DNA of 34,506 nucleotides from assembly GCA_036399495.1 (NCBI GenBank), contig DASWMZ010000107.1, forward strand, positions 1 through 34,506. The letters are read 5' to 3'. Shown one piece after another: positions 24,725-32,504 of this stretch; position 1 is the stretch's first letter, and each line of letters opens with the position of its first letter. The notes beneath the pieces were generated by a model. It was not told the DNA's origin and made no database searches. It saw only the letters and a list, made by a program, of their open reading frames with translations. Made by a program: the position numbers and the translations under genes. The stretch is from Paradesertivirga sp036399495. GTDB lineage: Bacteria > Bacteroidota > Bacteroidia > Sphingobacteriales > Sphingobacteriaceae.

Positions 24725-25978
24725 ATGAATATTGGAGTTATTGGTCTGGGCGATATGGGATTATTATGTGCCCGTAAATGGGCCGAAAAAGGATACACTG
24801 TATTCGGCTGCGACTTGCCCCAAAATTATGAAACTTTAAAGAAGGCATTAAAAGATACTTCAATAGTTCTGTATGATCAGGCATTACAAGTTGCAGAGAA
24901 GGCAGACTTTCTGCTTTTTTCCGTGGAGACGTCAAATATAAAAAAGGTTGTTGCCTCAGTTGCTGATTACATTCGTCCTGGAACTATAGTTGCAGGTCAA
25001 ACATCTGTAAAGCATCCTGAGATTGAAGCTTTCGATACTTACCTTTCGAATGATATTCATGTTTTCACCTGCCATTCATTACATGGACCGTCGTTTTCAA
25101 CAAGCGGACAAAAATTAATTATTGTGCCGCATCGCGTTAGCTCTGATGCTTATCAAGCGGGGGTTGAAATTTACAAAGCACTCGACTCCGAAATAATAGA
25201 GATTGAGACGCACACTCAGCATGATAAAATTATGGCAGATACACAGGCGGTAACTCATATGGGTTTTGAGAGTATGGGAACCGCCTGGAAGAACTCAGGT
25301 TTTTACCCATGGGATCACGGAGCATATTCTACCGGAATAGACAATGTAAAGATATTAACAACTCTACGGATCTTTAGCTATAAGGCACATGTGTATGCGG
25401 GCTTAGCGATCTTAAACCCATTCGCAAAGGAACAGATTCGGCAATATGCAAAATCAGAATCGGAATTGTTCAAAATGATGATTTGCGAACATGAGGAAGA
25501 TTTCAGAGCTCGAATAAAAGCCGCAAACGAATTTGTTTTCCATGGCGAGCGAGAATTCATCACACTTGACACAGACGTAATGAAAGATTTTAAAATGTCT
25601 GAAGAGGCTGATGATCACATGCCAAATTCTCATTTAAGTTTACTTGCAATGGTCGATTGCTGGTATCAAATGAAAGTCAATCCATATGAAAACTTGATCT
25701 GTCAAACTCCTCCTTTTAGATTAAGACTTGGAATTGCCGAGTATTTGTTTAAAAATGAAACACTATTAGAAGAAACGATCACCACCGCTTTATACGATAA
25801 AAGCATTCGTGCTGACGATCTTGAGTTTCATTCTGCAGTAAGGGAGTGGGCATCAATTATCGAATATGGCGATATGGAAGGTTATATATCCCATTTCAAC
25901 CAGGTAAAAGATTTCTTTGCTGATAGATTAGCAGATGGTGCAAAGCAAAGTACAAAGTTAATTGAAAAGTTGAGCTAG
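24725..25978 (+). CDS. tyrA: Prephenate dehydrogenase, fungal (TYR1)-like type
   Basis: The 417-residue enzyme starts with a Rossmann fold, IGVIGLGDMGLL, whose GxGxxG is at residues 7-12, with a second-strand end FGCDLP. Blocks GTIVAGQTSVKHPEIEAF, CHSLHGPSFST, KIMADTQAVTHMGFESMGTA, HVYAGLAILNPFA, MPNSHLSLLAMVDCWYQMK and ADDLEFHSAVREWASI line up, from memory, with yeast Tyr1 much better than with bacterial TyrA. It would convert prephenate to 4-hydroxyphenylpyruvate for tyrosine synthesis with NAD(P). No ACT or chorismate mutase domain is seen. It is alone on its strand between two minus-strand genes and followed by a terminator. No other aromatic-pathway gene is near. Confidence 0.82.
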   Translation: MNIGVIGLGDMGLLCARKWAEKGYTVFGCDLPQNYETLKKALKDTSIVLYDQALQVAEKADFLLFSVETSNIKKVVASVADYIRPGTIVAGQTSVKHPEIEAFDTYLSNDIHVFTCHSLHGPSFSTSGQKLIIVPHRVSSDAYQAGVEIYKALDSEIIEIETHTQHDKIMADTQAVTHMGFESMGTAWKNSGFYPWDHGAYSTGIDNVKILTTLRIFSYKAHVYAGLAILNPFAKEQIRQYAKSESELFKMMICEHEEDFRARIKAANEFVFHGEREFITLDTDVMKDFKMSEEADDHMPNSHLSLLAMVDCWYQMKVNPYENLICQTPPFRLRLGIAEYLFKNETLLEETITTALYDKSIRADDLEFHSAVREWASIIEYGDMEGYISHFNQVKDFFADRLADGAKQSTKLIEKLS

Positions 25979-26060
25979 TTGGGACTTTGATTTATTTGCA
26001 TATTAAGTTTACATTTTAGGTAATTAATAACGCAGAAGTAATTATTGTCGTAAATAAAAA

Positions 26061-26088
26061 AATGCCGCTTAAACGAGCGGCATTTTTT
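26061..26088. terminator. Bidirectional terminator between tyrA-like gene and lipoprotein gene
   Basis: AATGCCGCT (26061-26069), loop TAAACG, AGCGGCATT (26076-26084) followed by TTTT, and preceded by a run of A, form a 9-bp stem usable on both strands between convergent genes. Confidence 0.9.
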
Positions 26089-26106
26089 GTTTATCAATGA
26101 TGCGTA

Positions 26107-26676
26107 CTAATTATCAGTCTTGATTTTAGTATCGCCGGTTTTGATTTTAGTTTCATTACCGTCCGTTTTGGTTTTAGAATCAGCTGTCTTTACTTTCGAT
26201 TCATCACCGTCGGATTTTGATTTGATTTCTTCACCCTCTTTATATTTAACCTCATCACCATCAATTTTAAGTTTTCCATCCGCGGTCTTGATTTTAATTT
26301 CGTCTCCATCACGTTCAACCATTTGCTCGTTTAAAGTATAGCTACCGGAAGTTGACTTAATCAAAGCGTTATTAACAACCACACCAGATGGTCCGTATAG
26401 GGTATCTCTGCTGGTTGCATCTACAAAGTATAGATCTTTTTCAATTGGTTTTCTTGTGTCGCTATACACATAAAAACCTTTCTCATCATCGCGAACAATT
26501 GTTACTGGTTCACCTGTGCTTAAATTTACATACGAGGATGTACCTACAGCACCTTCAGTAGAAGCACTATCTGTCGATAAAGAGTCTGCGCTGGCGTTTG
26601 TACCAGTATTACTTTTGCAAGCAAATACTGAAGTGAGCAATACCGCGCCTAAGAACTGTAATGAATATGTTTTCAT
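26107..26676 (-). CDS. Lipoprotein with degenerate charged repeats
   Basis: The 189-residue protein has a lipoprotein signal ending in SVFAC (Cys20), then a Ser/Thr/Ala-rich linker, a compact middle region (SYVNLSTGEPVTIVRDDEKG, KPIEKDLYFVDATSRDTLYGP, about 48-110) and a C-terminal third made of degenerate repeats around the words DGDEIKIK, ADGKLKIDGDEVK, DGDESKVK, ADSKTKTDGNETKIK. It is likely anchored in the outer membrane. Its function is not recognised; the repeats alternate acidic and Lys residues as in a beta-repeat or flexible spacer. Single-gene unit, opposite to the ribosomal genes. Confidence 0.8.
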   Translation of the reverse strand: MKTYSLQFLGAVLLTSVFACKSNTGTNASADSLSTDSASTEGAVGTSSYVNLSTGEPVTIVRDDEKGFYVYSDTRKPIEKDLYFVDATSRDTLYGPSGVVVNNALIKSTSGSYTLNEQMVERDGDEIKIKTADGKLKIDGDEVKYKEGEEIKSKSDGDESKVKTADSKTKTDGNETKIKTGDTKIKTDN

Positions 26677-26851
26677 AATAATCTATAATTAGTTATTAAA
26701 CTAACATAACTATTACGATAAAGTTTTAAGACCGCAGTTGGTTGTAGCGGGTTAGTATGCTAATAATGGGAGCACCATCCATACAATTAGATAACGTTTA
26801 CTTATCATTAAAATAAAATTCAAAAATCTAGGAAAAATAAACTCGTTGCTA

Positions 26852-26882
26852 TTTGATTATTAATCAATTGTTTCTATCTTTG
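26852..26882 (+). promoter_or_regulatory. Promoter of the rplC operon
   Basis: TTTG at 26852-26855 and TATCTTTG at 26875-26882, 19 nt apart, fit the Bacteroidota promoter consensus exactly. It restarts transcription of the ribosomal cluster after the three inserted genes, about 75 nt ahead of the rplC ATG. Confidence 0.85.
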
Positions 26883-26885
26883 CCC

Positions 26886-26939
26886 TCCCTTAAAGGGGAT
26901 TACCATGCCTTGAACGAAGCCCTACTGCTTCGATGGGCA
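26886..26939 (+). promoter_or_regulatory. Structured leader of the rplC operon
   Basis: Within the predicted 5' leader, TCCCTTAAAGGGGA (about 26886-26899) can form a short stem, and CGAAGC (26915-26920), loop CCTACT, GCTTCG (26927-26932) is a perfect 6-bp hairpin inside an outer TGCC (26906-26909) / GGCA (26936-26939) pairing. A binding site for a ribosomal protein such as L4 or L3 is possible, by analogy with other autoregulated leaders, but is not shown. Confidence 0.5.
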
Positions 26940-26958
26940 CAAAAAGAGAAAAAAGAAA

Positions 26959-27576
26959 ATGTCAGGAATTATTGGAAAAAAAGTAGGAATGACCAGCATT
27001 TTTGATGCCGAAGGGAAAAACATCCCATGTACGGTTATCGAAGCTGGGCCTTGCGTTGTAACGCAAATTCGTACCTCTGATGTAGACGGTTACGAGGCAG
27101 TTCAGTTAGCTTTCGACGAAAAGAAAGAGAAAAACACCTCTTCACAAATGAAAGGCCATTTTTCAAAAGCAAACACCACTCCTAAGCGTAAGCTTGTTGA
27201 GTTCAAAACGTTTGAAGATGAGAAAAGTTTGGGTGACACAGTTACGGTTGAGATTTTTGCTGAAGGCGACTTCGTTGATGTTGTTGGAACTTCAAAAGGT
27301 AAAGGTTTTCAGGGTGTTGTTAAGCGCCACGGATTTAGTGGTGTAGGTATGCAGACTCACGGTCAGCACAACAGGTTAAGAGCTCCAGGTTCACTGGGTG
27401 CGTCTTCATGGCCTTCACGTGTATTCAAAGGAATGCGCATGGCGGGCCGGACTGGTGGCGACAGAGTAAAAATTCAAAATCTTCAGGTTTTGAAAGTGTA
27501 TTCTGAGCAAAATTTATTAGTAGTTAGCGGTTCAATCCCGGGAGCTAAAGGTTCTTACGTAATCGTTGATAAATAA
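26959..27576 (+). CDS. rplC: 50S ribosomal protein L3
   Basis: The 205-residue protein is L3: IIGKKVGMTSIFD at the start, the long central loop with GKGFQGVVKRHGFSG, THGQHNRLRAPGSLG and FKGMRMAGRTGGDRV. It is one of the first proteins in 50S assembly, near the peptidyl-transferase centre. It is the first gene of the rplC-led operon here, with its own promoter, not preceded by rpsJ. The RBS region GAGAAAAAAG is only a weak match. Confidence 0.97.
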   Translation: MSGIIGKKVGMTSIFDAEGKNIPCTVIEAGPCVVTQIRTSDVDGYEAVQLAFDEKKEKNTSSQMKGHFSKANTTPKRKLVEFKTFEDEKSLGDTVTVEIFAEGDFVDVVGTSKGKGFQGVVKRHGFSGVGMQTHGQHNRLRAPGSLGASSWPSRVFKGMRMAGRTGGDRVKIQNLQVLKVYSEQNLLVVSGSIPGAKGSYVIVDK

Positions 27577-27580
27577 GGAG

Positions 27581-28210
27581 ATGGAAGTTAACGTAGTAAA
27601 CATAGCAGGTAAAGAAACAGGTGCCAAGGTGCAACTTCCTGATGCGATATTTGGTGTAGAGCCAAATGATCACGCAATCTACTTAGATGTTAAACAGTAT
27701 TTGGCTAATCAACGTCAAGGTACTCACAAGTCTAAGCAACGTAATGAAATAGCCGGTTCAACCCGTAAATTACATAAGCAAAAAGGTACAGGTGGCGCCC
27801 GCGCAGGTAGCATCAAATCGCCTTTATTTAATGGTGGTGGTCGTGTATTCGGTCCACAGCCACGTGATTACAGCTTTAAGTTGAATAAAAAACTTAAGCA
27901 GTTAGCCCGCCGTTCGGCTTTAACATACAAAGCACTAGATAATAATATCGTAGTTCTTGAAGACTTCTCATTTGATGCAGTTAAAACTAAGAGCTACGCA
28001 CAACTAGTTGCTGATTTACAAGTTGGCGATGTGAAAACCTTATTGGTTTTACCAGCTGCTAACAACAATATTTATTTATCAAGCAGAAATCTTAAGAAAG
28101 CGAAAGTTGTGACTGCAGCTGATTTGAATACACATGATGTATTGAATGCAGGTAAACTTTTATTAACTACAGGTTCTGTTAAAATGTTGGAGGAGGCGTT
28201 CGCCAAGTAA
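27581..28210 (+). CDS. rplD: 50S ribosomal protein L4
   Basis: The protein has 209 residues from the ATG at 27581 (MEVNVVNIAGKETG), which agrees with Bacteroidota L4. The same frame is open further left to a TTG at 27566, inside rplC, but that would add unneeded residues. Signatures: HAIYLDVKQYLANQRQGTHK, GTGGARAGSIKSPLFNGGG, GPQPRDYSFKLNKKLK. It binds 23S rRNA and lines the exit tunnel. In enterobacteria L4 represses the S10 operon; whether it does so on this leader is open. Confidence 0.97.
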   Translation: MEVNVVNIAGKETGAKVQLPDAIFGVEPNDHAIYLDVKQYLANQRQGTHKSKQRNEIAGSTRKLHKQKGTGGARAGSIKSPLFNGGGRVFGPQPRDYSFKLNKKLKQLARRSALTYKALDNNIVVLEDFSFDAVKTKSYAQLVADLQVGDVKTLLVLPAANNNIYLSSRNLKKAKVVTAADLNTHDVLNAGKLLLTTGSVKMLEEAFAK

Positions 28211-28211
28211 T

Positions 28212-28502
28212 ATGGAAATTTTAAAGAAACCTATCTTAACCGAGAAGGCGTCAGCTTTGACAGAAAAGCTTAATCGTTTCTCATTTAAAGTAGATCACAG
28301 AGCCAACAAATTGCAGATTAAAAGTGCAATTGAGCAAATGTATGGTGTTAGCATAATTGCTATTAATACCATGGTGGTATCTGGAAAATCAAAGAATCGT
28401 CAAACGAAAGCAGGCTTAGTATCAGGACGTACTCCTAAATACAAGAAAGCAATTGTGACGATGAAAGAAGGTGAAGTTATTGACTTTTACAGCAATATAT
28501 AA
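28212..28502 (+). CDS. rplW: 50S ribosomal protein L23
   Basis: The 96-residue protein has the L23 start ILKKPILTEKASAL, the segment FKVDHRANKLQIKSAIEQMY and the basic loop VSGKSKNRQTKAG. It sits at the tunnel exit and is the docking site for trigger factor and SRP. The ATG follows the rplD stop by one base, so the two are coupled. Confidence 0.97.
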   Translation: MEILKKPILTEKASALTEKLNRFSFKVDHRANKLQIKSAIEQMYGVSIIAINTMVVSGKSKNRQTKAGLVSGRTPKYKKAIVTMKEGEVIDFYSNI

Positions 28503-28509
28503 TTAAGAC

Positions 28510-29334
28510 ATGGCAGTTAGAAGATTTAAACCGGTTACCCCTGGTACTCGTTTCCGCGTTGGAGCCGATTATTCTGATGTAACTACAAACGTTCCTGAAA
28601 AATCGTTAGTAGTTTCTATTAAGAAATCAGGTGGTAGAAACCATTCCGGTAAAATGACTATGCGTTATCTCGGTGGGGGACATAAAAAGTCATACCGATT
28701 GATTGATTTTAAACGCGATAAACAAGATATCCCCGCAACAGTTGCCACAATCGAGTACGATCCTAACCGTACTGCACGTATTGCTTTATTGAATTACGTT
28801 GATGGTGAAAAACGTTACATCATTGCTCCTGAAGGATTAACAGTTGGACAAACTGTAATTTCAGGTACCGCAGTAGCTCCTGAAGTTGGAAACGCTCTTC
28901 CTTTAAAGAGTATCCCTCTTGGTTCTATAGTTCATAACATCGAACTGAACCCAGGTCAGGGCGCATCTATCGCACGTAGTGCTGGTACTTACGCTCAACT
29001 TTCAGCTCGTGATGGTAAATATGCAATTATCAAAATGCCTTCTGGCGAAACCAGAATGATTTTGTCTACTTGCATGGCTACGATCGGTACGGTATCAAAC
29101 TCTGAAAAAGCTAACGAAGTGTTAGGTAAAGCAGGAAGAAACCGTTGGTTGGGAAGAAGACCAAGAGTAAGAGGTGTAGCGATGAACCCGGTAGATCACC
29201 CTATGGGTGGTGGTGAAGGTAGATCATCTGGTGGTCACCCTCGCTCCAGAAAAGGTTTATTAGCGAAAGGCTACAAAACCCGTAACAAACAAAAAGGTTC
29301 AAACCGCTACATAATTGAAGGAAGGAAGAAATAA
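28510..29334 (+). CDS. rplB: 50S ribosomal protein L2
   Basis: The 274-residue protein has the L2 marks KKSGGRNHSGKMTMRYLGGG, YRLIDFKRDK, NIELNPGQGASIARSAGTYAQL and MNPVDHPMGGGEGRSSGGHP with the conserved His near the peptidyl-transferase centre. It has the usual length. Its TAA overlaps the rpsS ATG by one base (29334). Confidence 0.98.
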   Translation: MAVRRFKPVTPGTRFRVGADYSDVTTNVPEKSLVVSIKKSGGRNHSGKMTMRYLGGGHKKSYRLIDFKRDKQDIPATVATIEYDPNRTARIALLNYVDGEKRYIIAPEGLTVGQTVISGTAVAPEVGNALPLKSIPLGSIVHNIELNPGQGASIARSAGTYAQLSARDGKYAIIKMPSGETRMILSTCMATIGTVSNSEKANEVLGKAGRNRWLGRRPRVRGVAMNPVDHPMGGGEGRSSGGHPRSRKGLLAKGYKTRNKQKGSNRYIIEGRKK

Positions 29335-29600
29335 TGGCACGTTCACTTAAAAAAGGTCCTTATATAGATCATAACTTAGAAGCCAAAGTGGTTTCTATGA
29401 CAGAAAGTAACAAGAAATCAGTTATCAAAACCTGGTCTCGCCGTTCAATGATTTCTCCGGATTTCGTAGGACATACGTTTGCAGTACACAACGGAAATAA
29501 ATTCATTCCGGTTTATGTAACTGAAAACATGGTTGGTCACAAAATGGGCGAGTTCGCCCCAACCAGAACATTTAGAGGTCACGCTGAAAAGAAGAAATAA
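29334..29600 (+). CDS. rpsS: 30S ribosomal protein S19
   Basis: The 88-residue protein shows MARSLKKGPYIDHNLEAKV, TWSRRSMISPDFVGHTFAVHNG and VTENMVGHKMGEFAPTRTF, all S19 hallmarks. It binds 16S rRNA in the head together with S13. The ATG shares a base with the rplB stop codon, so translation is coupled. Confidence 0.98.
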   Translation: MARSLKKGPYIDHNLEAKVVSMTESNKKSVIKTWSRRSMISPDFVGHTFAVHNGNKFIPVYVTENMVGHKMGEFAPTRTFRGHAEKKK

Positions 29601-29603
29601 GCC

Positions 29604-29966
29604 ATGGAAGCCGTAGCAAAATTAAATGATTGCCCTACCTCACCTCGTAAAATGCGATTGGTTGTTGACCTGATCCGTGGTGAGCGTGTAGAGAAAGCGT
29701 TATACATATTAAAGTATACAAATAAAGAAGCAGCGCAAAGAGTTGAGAAACTGTTATTGTCTGCAATCAAAAATTGGGAAGCTAAAAATGAAGGTCAGCG
29801 CCCTGAAGACAACGAATTGTTTGTGAAAACAATTACAGTTGACGGAGGTCGTCAATTGAAAAGATTGAGACCAGCTCCTCAGGGTCGTGGACACAGAATT
29901 CGCAAGCGTTCGAACCACGTAACTCTTATCGTTGATACAAAAAACGTTCAAACTGAAACTAAATAA
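29604..29966 (+). CDS. rplV: 50S ribosomal protein L22
   Basis: The 120-residue protein starts 3 nt after rpsS. It has SPRKMRLVVDLIRGERVEKAL, LLLSAIKNWEAKNE and the beta-hairpin region DGGRQLKRLRPAPQGRGHRI that reaches into the exit tunnel. The hairpin sequence (macrolide-contact region) is of ordinary length. Confidence 0.97.
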   Translation: MEAVAKLNDCPTSPRKMRLVVDLIRGERVEKALYILKYTNKEAAQRVEKLLLSAIKNWEAKNEGQRPEDNELFVKTITVDGGRQLKRLRPAPQGRGHRIRKRSNHVTLIVDTKNVQTETK

Positions 29967-29969
29967 GGA

Positions 29970-30827
29970 ATGGGACAGAAAGCACATCCAATAGGTAACA
30001 GATTAGGAATCATCAAAGGTTGGGATTCTAACTGGTTCGGTGGCAACAACTACTCCGATAAATTAGTTGAAGATGAAAAAATAAGAAAGTATATCGCTGC
30101 CCGTATCTCAAAAGGCGGTATATCTAAAGTAGTTATCGAGCGTACTCTAAAACGCATTACTGTTACTATTCACACGGCTCGTCCGGGAATCGTTATCGGT
30201 AAAGGTGGTCAGGAAGTAGACAGATTGAAAGAAGAGCTTAAAAAGCTAACTAAGAAAGACGTTCAGATCAATATTTTTGAGATCAAACGTCCGGAATTAG
30301 ATGCTCAATTAGTTGGCGAAGGTATCGCTAAACAATTGGAAGCTCGTATCTCTTTCCGTCGTGCAATGAAAACCACAATTGCTTCAACCATGAGAATGGG
30401 CGCTGAAGGAATTAAAGTAATGTGTTCTGGTCGTTTGGGTGGTGCTGAGATGGCACGTACCGAGCAATATAAAGAAGGAAGAATTCCTCTACATACTTTC
30501 CGTGCTGACATTGATTACGCATTAGCAGAAGCTCTTACTACTTATGGTAAAATAGGTGTTAAGGTGTGGATTTGCAAAGGTGAGGTTTATGGCAAGCGTG
30601 ATCTATCTCCTAACATTGGCCAAACTGCTGGTGTAAGAGGAAGAGAAGGAGCAGAAGCAGGTTTTGCAGGCGGTGCTGACAGACGTGCTGGCGGTAACGA
30701 CAGACGCCCGGGTGGAAATGACAGACGCGGTGGCGGTGATAACCGTGGCGGTGCAGGTGCTAATCGTGGCGGTGGTCAAAATCGTGGCGGTGGTGCAGGT
30801 GCAGGCGGCTTTAGAGGAAAGAAATAA
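29970..30827 (+). CDS. rpsC: 30S ribosomal protein S3 with Gly/Arg-rich C-terminal extension
   Basis: The S3 core (residues 1 to about 210) has MGQKAHPIGNRLG, a KH domain with RPGIVIGKGGQEVDRLKEEL, and the C-terminal domain with GRLGGAEMARTEQYKEGRIP and VWICKGEVYGKRD. Beyond it come some 70 extra residues of low complexity: GGNDRR-type units repeated (GGADRRAGGNDRRPGGNDRR), then GGxNRGG units. S3 lines the mRNA entry channel and has helicase activity with S4 and S5 (family knowledge). The tail is RGG-like and may touch RNA; tails occur in other Bacteroidota S3, but lengths vary. The next gene is 41 nt away. Confidence 0.97.
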   Translation: MGQKAHPIGNRLGIIKGWDSNWFGGNNYSDKLVEDEKIRKYIAARISKGGISKVVIERTLKRITVTIHTARPGIVIGKGGQEVDRLKEELKKLTKKDVQINIFEIKRPELDAQLVGEGIAKQLEARISFRRAMKTTIASTMRMGAEGIKVMCSGRLGGAEMARTEQYKEGRIPLHTFRADIDYALAEALTTYGKIGVKVWICKGEVYGKRDLSPNIGQTAGVRGREGAEAGFAGGADRRAGGNDRRPGGNDRRGGGDNRGGAGANRGGGQNRGGGAGAGGFRGKK

Positions 30828-30868
30828 TTAAATTTTAGACATCGTTTTTTCGATAAATATATAAGAAC

Positions 30869-31291
30869 ATGTTACAGCCAAAAAGAACGAAGTTCAGGAA
30901 GATGCAAAAAGGCAAAATGAAAGGTCTGGCCACACGTGGTGCAGAACTAGCATTTGGTTCTTTTGGAATAAAATCATTAGAACCAGCCTGGATCACCAGT
31001 CGTCAGATTGAAGCAGCTCGTATTGCGGTTACCCGTTTTATGAAACGTGAAGGTCAGGTGTGGATCCGTATTTTCCCTGATAAGCCTGTTACCAAAAAGC
31101 CTGCGGAAGTTCGTATGGGTAAAGGTAAAGGTGCTCCAGAATACTGGGTGGCAGTTGTACGCCCGGGTAGGATGATATTTGAAGCTGAAGGTGTGCCTTT
31201 GGAAGTAGCCAAAGAGGCATTGCGTTTAGCCGCTCAAAAATTACCCGTTCAAACTAAATTTGTCTTACGTAGAGATTACGTTGAGGCTTAA
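30869..31291 (+). CDS. rplP: 50S ribosomal protein L16
   Basis: The 140-residue protein has MLQPKRTKFRKMQKGKMKG, QIEAARIAVTRFMKREG, IFPDKPVTKKPAEVRMGKGKG (positions about 77-97) and LRLAAQKLPVQTKFVLR. It helps to shape the A-site tRNA pocket. An Arg near position 82 is the site of hydroxylation by YcfD in some bacteria; no statement on that is possible here. Confidence 0.97.
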   Translation: MLQPKRTKFRKMQKGKMKGLATRGAELAFGSFGIKSLEPAWITSRQIEAARIAVTRFMKREGQVWIRIFPDKPVTKKPAEVRMGKGKGAPEYWVAVVRPGRMIFEAEGVPLEVAKEALRLAAQKLPVQTKFVLRRDYVEA

Positions 31292-31310
31292 TCTCTAAAG
31301 AAAAAGAATA

Positions 31311-31520
31311 ATGAAAAACTCAGAAATTTTAGAGCTGTCTACAGAAGAGATAGTTACGAGAATTAATGAAGAACGAGCGAATCTTACTAAACTAAGATTC
31401 GCACACACGGTATCTGCAATCGAAAATCCGATGAGGATTCAGAAAGTAAGAAAAGATATCGCTCGTTTAAACACAGAATTGACTAACCGCAAGGTGCAGT
31501 CCGCTTCTGAAACAAAATAA
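31311..31520 (+). CDS. rpmC: 50S ribosomal protein L29
   Basis: The 69-residue helical protein has the L29 pattern: EILELSTEEIVTRINEERAN, LTKLRFAHTVSAIENPMRI, RKDIARLNTELTNRK. It sits near the tunnel exit next to L23. Starts 20 nt after rplP. Confidence 0.96.
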   Translation: MKNSEILELSTEEIVTRINEERANLTKLRFAHTVSAIENPMRIQKVRKDIARLNTELTNRKVQSASETK

Positions 31521-31533
31521 TTTTAGAGTCCAA

Positions 31534-31788
31534 ATGGAAAGAAAATTAAGAAAAACGCGTATCGGGCTTGTGGTTAGCAATAAGATGGAGAAATCTATCG
31601 TGGTAGCTGTTGAGAGAAAAGTAAAGCACCCGATCTATGGTAAGTTCGTTAAGAAAACTACCAAATTTATGGCTCATGACGAAACTAACACTTGCGGTAT
31701 CGGTGATACAGTGTTAATTATGGAAACTCGTCCGCTGAGTAAAACTAAAAACTGGAGATTAGTTGAAATTTTAGAAAAGGCTAAGTAA
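31534..31788 (+). CDS. rpsQ: 30S ribosomal protein S17
   Basis: The 84-residue OB-fold protein has RKTRIGLVVSNKMEKSIVVA, VKHPIYGKFVKKTTKFMAHD and GDTVLIMETRPLSKTKNWRL. It is an early 16S-binding protein of the body. Its stop is one base from the rplN start. Confidence 0.97.
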   Translation: MERKLRKTRIGLVVSNKMEKSIVVAVERKVKHPIYGKFVKKTTKFMAHDETNTCGIGDTVLIMETRPLSKTKNWRLVEILEKAK

Positions 31789-31789
31789 C

Positions 31790-32158
31790 ATGGTACAACA
31801 GGAATCAAGACTGAATGTTGCTGACAACAGCGGAGCTAAAGAAGTTTTAGTTATCCGTGTTCTTGGCGGTACGGGCAAGCGTTATGCTTCTGTAGGCGAT
31901 AAAATCGTTGTTACAGTTAAAAGTGCGCTTCCATCGGGTAACGTTAAGAAAGGAACTGTTTCAAAAGCAGTTGTTGTTAGAACAAAGAAAGAGATAAGAC
32001 GCAAAGATGGCTCTTATATCCGCTTCGATGATAACGCAGCAGTATTATTAAATGCACAAGACGAGCCACGTGGTACACGTATCTTTGGCCCGGTTGCAAG
32101 AGAACTGCGTGAAAAACAGTTTATGAAAATTGTATCATTAGCACCGGAGGTACTATAA
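31790..32158 (+). CDS. rplN: 50S ribosomal protein L14
   Basis: The 122-residue protein is L14 at its normal length: VQQESRLNVADNSGAKEVLV, GGTGKRYASVGDKIVVTVK, VVRTKKEIRRKDGSYIRFDD, EPRGTRIFGPVARELR. It contributes to an inter-subunit bridge and binds the RsfS silencing factor. Confidence 0.98.
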   Translation: MVQQESRLNVADNSGAKEVLVIRVLGGTGKRYASVGDKIVVTVKSALPSGNVKKGTVSKAVVVRTKKEIRRKDGSYIRFDDNAAVLLNAQDEPRGTRIFGPVARELREKQFMKIVSLAPEVL

Positions 32159-32159
32159 T

Positions 32160-32504
32160 ATGCAAAAGAAATTAAATATAATACCTAAACTGAAAATCCG
32201 TAAGGGAGATTTAGTGCAGGTAATGGCCGGAGATTCAAAAGGAAAACAAGGCAAGATTACTGAAGTAATTTTAAAAACGAACAGGGCGATTGTTGAAGGT
32301 GCTAATATGGTATCTAAACATACCAAACCAAGTGCTACAAATCCTAACGGTGGTATCGTGAAAATGGAAGCTCCTATTCATGTATCTAACCTGATGGTTA
32401 TCGATGCTAAAACTGGTAAACCCAGCCGCATTGGTAAAAAGAAAAATGAAGCAGGAAAATCGGTTCGTATAACAAAAAAATCTGGAGAGGAAATTAAGTT
32501 ATGA
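32160..32504 (+). CDS. rplX: 50S ribosomal protein L24
   Basis: The 114-residue protein has the KOW motif KGDLVQVMAGDSKGKQGKIT, then NMVSKHTKPSATNPNGGIVK and APIHVSNLMVID. It is an assembly initiator of the 50S. Its TGA overlaps the rplE ATG (ATGA, 32501-32504). Confidence 0.97.
   Translation: MQKKLNIIPKLKIRKGDLVQVMAGDSKGKQGKITEVILKTNRAIVEGANMVSKHTKPSATNPNGGIVKMEAPIHVSNLMVIDAKTGKPSRIGKKKNEAGKSVRITKKSGEEIKL

Noticed and set aside
26120..26341. Plus-strand ORF rich in SSPS and VLIL repeats
   Set aside because: It is the complement of the lipoprotein's repeat tail; the minus-strand frame has a lipobox and a proper start.
27566..27580. TTG start extending L4 into rplC
   Set aside because: ATG at 27581 fits the known N-terminus MEVNV of Bacteroidota L4; the added residues encode the rplC stop region.
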